A DNA stretch of 11,762 bases from assembly GCA_022925895.1 (NCBI GenBank), contig JAKSYS010000267.1, forward strand, positions 64,001 through 75,762. Direction: 5' to 3'. The position numbers and the translations under genes are program-made. Position 1 is the stretch's first letter, and the number at the start of each line of letters is the position of its first letter. This DNA is from Fragilaria crotonensis. Taxonomy: Eukaryota > Bacillariophyta > Fragilariophyceae > Fragilariales > Fragilariaceae. The notes beneath the pieces were generated by a model that saw only the letters and a list, made by a program, of their open reading frames with translations, did no database searches and had not been told where the DNA came from. Positions 10,234-11,762 of the stretch are shown piece after piece.

Positions 10234-11745
10234 ATGGGGTTGACGGACTTGCAGTCATCTACCGGAAGTAAGCAGCAGCCACATAATGCCCGCAAAGAGT
10301 CGCATGATCAGCCACGGCGTGACTCGCTGTCCATGGTGGCCCAGCTATCGGAAGGCGACACTTCTGATAATGATGATGTAGGCAAACTCGCGTCACGCGA
10401 TAGTAAAAAATAGGCCGCAAACAGGATCGGGAAGAGTCCAGCAAACATACTTCAAGAAAAGTGGCAATTTATGTTTGAGCGACTTGTTTTTTCAAAGAGC
10501 GGCATGGTCACTGCTTGGTTCCTAATCGCTACAGAGATCACCACGCTCTGGGAGCCTGGGTATCGACACAAAGGCGACAAGTAGTTGTTGAACTCTCTGG
10601 AAGCAATGAAAACACTTTCGCCTAATTTGTGCCATCCTCTTACAACAACAACACCATTGGTGTCTTTCAATTCCATTATTCCTGCATTCATCAGTATAAG
10701 ATTCTTGTTTCCGGGAGTTCGGCCTCGACCCCTATGACTCAGAAAGGGCCGCGCAGCTCGAAGCAATCGGTAAGTTCTTCCTAGTTTCTGCGGCATCATT
10801 AGCCCAACCAATGGACGCAGCAGGGACTTCCACACGACAGCCGTAGACAAGGCTTACCTCCAGTGCTTCATCCTGTTGGCATACTGTAATCAGTTCAAGC
10901 TCTGCTAGCGCCGTCGTCCATCGTCACCACCCGTCGCTGTCTTTCTCACATTCGTTGCCAACTATTAGGATTCGTTTGGGCTACCACAGATCCAAGGTGA
11001 GCATCTAGTTTAACTGAACCATTACCGCTGTCCAGATAACCGAAGCGCAACTTGCTTGGCACTCATTTCGTCGCGAATCATCCTCAGACACATCCCGTGG
11101 CAAGATCGGTTCGAAGAATTATGCAGGTTTCGAGAACAACATGGTAAGGCACTATTGTTTCATTCCTATTCTGGATTTGCACGTCGCGTCTCTGTCACAC
11201 GATCCTCGCTAACCGATCTCAATCCCTACAGGACACTGCCTCGTTCCAATTGGGTATAAGGTAAGAAATAATCATGCAACACGAGCATATTACATCGCAA
11301 GCTCCGCAAATGATCCTTAACCATTTTCTTTTTCCATTAGAAAAATATTCAATTGTCGAATTGGGTTAGCACACAACGGCAGGTGTGTTCTCATCTTCGT
11401 TTTCGTCCTGCTGATCATGTCGCCTATCACGATAATTTTTGACACGACTCCACCGCAAACGATCGCTCTCACCTTTTTGCTGTTAAAGTACAAACTTTTG
11501 ATCGACGGAAGACCTTCTCGACTTACTGACGAGCGGATCAGAAGCTATCTGATATTGGGTTCATCTGGGAAGCTCGACGAGGTGGCCCACCTGGACCAAG
11601 AGTCAAAGACGACGACGCTCAACCTTGTGAGAATGCGAAGCCACCACCTGCTGAGGAAAACCAAAGGCTGCCAAAGCGACGGCATGCATCCAACGGAAAG
11701 GAAGGCAAGGAAGCATCAGATTATATGGAGCAAGCAGAAAACTGA
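10234..11745 (+). CDS. Protein with two helicase-associated (HA) domains, seven exons, complete but frameshifted
   Basis: Exons: 10234-10580, 10695-10769, 10969-10996, 11088-11143, 11232-11260, 11341-11382 and 11489-11745 (TGA). The N-terminus is polar and acidic (RRDSLSMVAQLSEGDTSDND). HA1 reads WQFMFERLVFFKERHGHCLVP, spanning one break, then LGAWVSTQRRQ-YKILVSG, MTQERAAQLEAIGFVW. HA2 reads PWQDRFEELCRFREQHG-HCLVPIGYK, LSNWVSTQRQ-YKLLIDG, SRLTDERIRKLSDIGFIWEARR. A lysine/proline-rich tail follows. The HA family (PF03457 type) shares the pattern W..F..L..F...HG...VP, LG.WV..QR, Y, eR...L..iGF.W; it is common in diatoms, often without a helicase core, and its role is unknown. DNA or RNA binding is inference. 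The first ATG after an in-frame TAA was taken as the start. Three one-base losses (10487-10492, 10742, 11542-11543) and an in-frame TAG at 10411 disturb reading. Confidence 0.85.
10581..10694 (+). other. Intron 1 of the HA-domain gene (114 nt, phase 0)
   Basis: The donor is GTAGTT and the acceptor is CATCAG. Splicing joins WVSTQRRQ to YKILVSG, the continuous HA pattern. Reading through gives a TAA at 10636-10638. Confidence 0.85.
10770..10968 (+). other. Intron 2 of the HA-domain gene (199 nt, phase 1)
   Basis: The donor is GTAAGT and the acceptor is CTATTAG. Splicing rebuilds ATC-GGA-TTC and gives QLEAIGFVW, the HA end motif. A nearer TTAG at about 10802 leads to no HA-like continuation. 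Confidence 0.85.
10997..11087 (+). other. Intron 3 of the HA-domain gene (91 nt, phase 2)
   Basis: The donor is GTGAGC and the acceptor is CCTCAG. Splicing gives TTDPRHIPWQDRFEEL. The preceding exon is only 28 nt. Confidence 0.82.
11144..11231 (+). other. Intron 4 of the HA-domain gene (88 nt, phase 1)
   Basis: The donor is GTAAGG and the acceptor is CCTACAG. Splicing turns FREQHG plus intron into FREQHGHCLVPIGYK, matching HGHCLVP in the first HA domain. The unspliced frame stays open and would mislead gene callers. Confidence 0.88.
11261..11340 (+). other. Intron 5 of the HA-domain gene (80 nt, phase 0)
   Basis: The donor is GTAAGA. The acceptor follows a T-rich tract ending CCATTAG. Splicing joins PIGYK to KNIQLSNWVSTQRQ. 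The exon before it is 29 nt. Confidence 0.86.
11383..11488 (+). other. Intron 6 of the HA-domain gene (106 nt, phase 0)
   Basis: The donor is GTGTGT and the acceptor is GTTAAAG. Splicing joins STQRQ to YKLLIDGRPSRLTDERI. It sits at the same place in HA2 as intron 1 does in HA1. Confidence 0.82.
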
Positions 11746-11762
11746 TGATGGCACCCGTGCCG

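Noticed and set aside
10259-10850. Minus-strand ORFs of 61 and 132 codons opposite the HA gene
   Set aside because: They span both exons and an intron of the HA gene, show no domain, and are explained as shadows.
11056-11259. Unspliced 67-codon ORF as a stand-alone small gene
   Set aside because: It runs through two clear introns; splicing restores the second HA domain exactly.

Overview
The window looks like nuclear DNA from a eukaryotic microalga, most likely a diatom or a close stramenopile. It has GT-AG introns, an RBBP4/MSI1-type histone chaperone gene, an intron-rich gene made of helicase-associated (HA) repeats of the kind that is abundant in diatoms, compact convergent genes, and a long gene-poor stretch. 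The assignment rests on gene content and remembered family patterns, not on a search.

Layout. Positions 2-1840 (+) hold the 3' part of a DEAD-box RNA helicase gene that runs in from the left edge. Positions 1927-3470 (-) hold a complete RBBP4/MSI1-like WD40 gene with one intron. The two genes converge, with only 86 bases between their stop codons. Upstream of the WD40 gene lies a GTAC-rich flank (about 3640-4110). Positions 4300-7500 hold scattered weak coding signals: a possible multi-pass membrane protein on the minus strand, decayed ankyrin-like pieces on the minus strand, and a chain of open frames on the plus strand. None of these could be resolved into a clean gene. Positions 7510-9735 show no supportable gene. 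A short minus-strand ORF lies at 9736-9948, and three copies of a GTACTNNAGTAC palindrome lie at 9290-9872. Positions 10234-11745 (+) hold a seven-exon gene for a protein with two HA domains; no single open frame shows it.

The main technical feature is that all three well-supported genes are broken by single-base indels while the protein sequence between the breaks stays conserved. I count eleven firm events, ten of them losses of one base. That pattern fits an uncorrected long-read or low-coverage consensus better than pseudogenes, but the sequence alone cannot settle it. Any automatic annotation of this contig will be badly fragmented.

The helicase, the chromatin chaperone and the HA protein have no evident joint function. 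I found no defence system, CRISPR array, rRNA, tRNA or intact mobile element.
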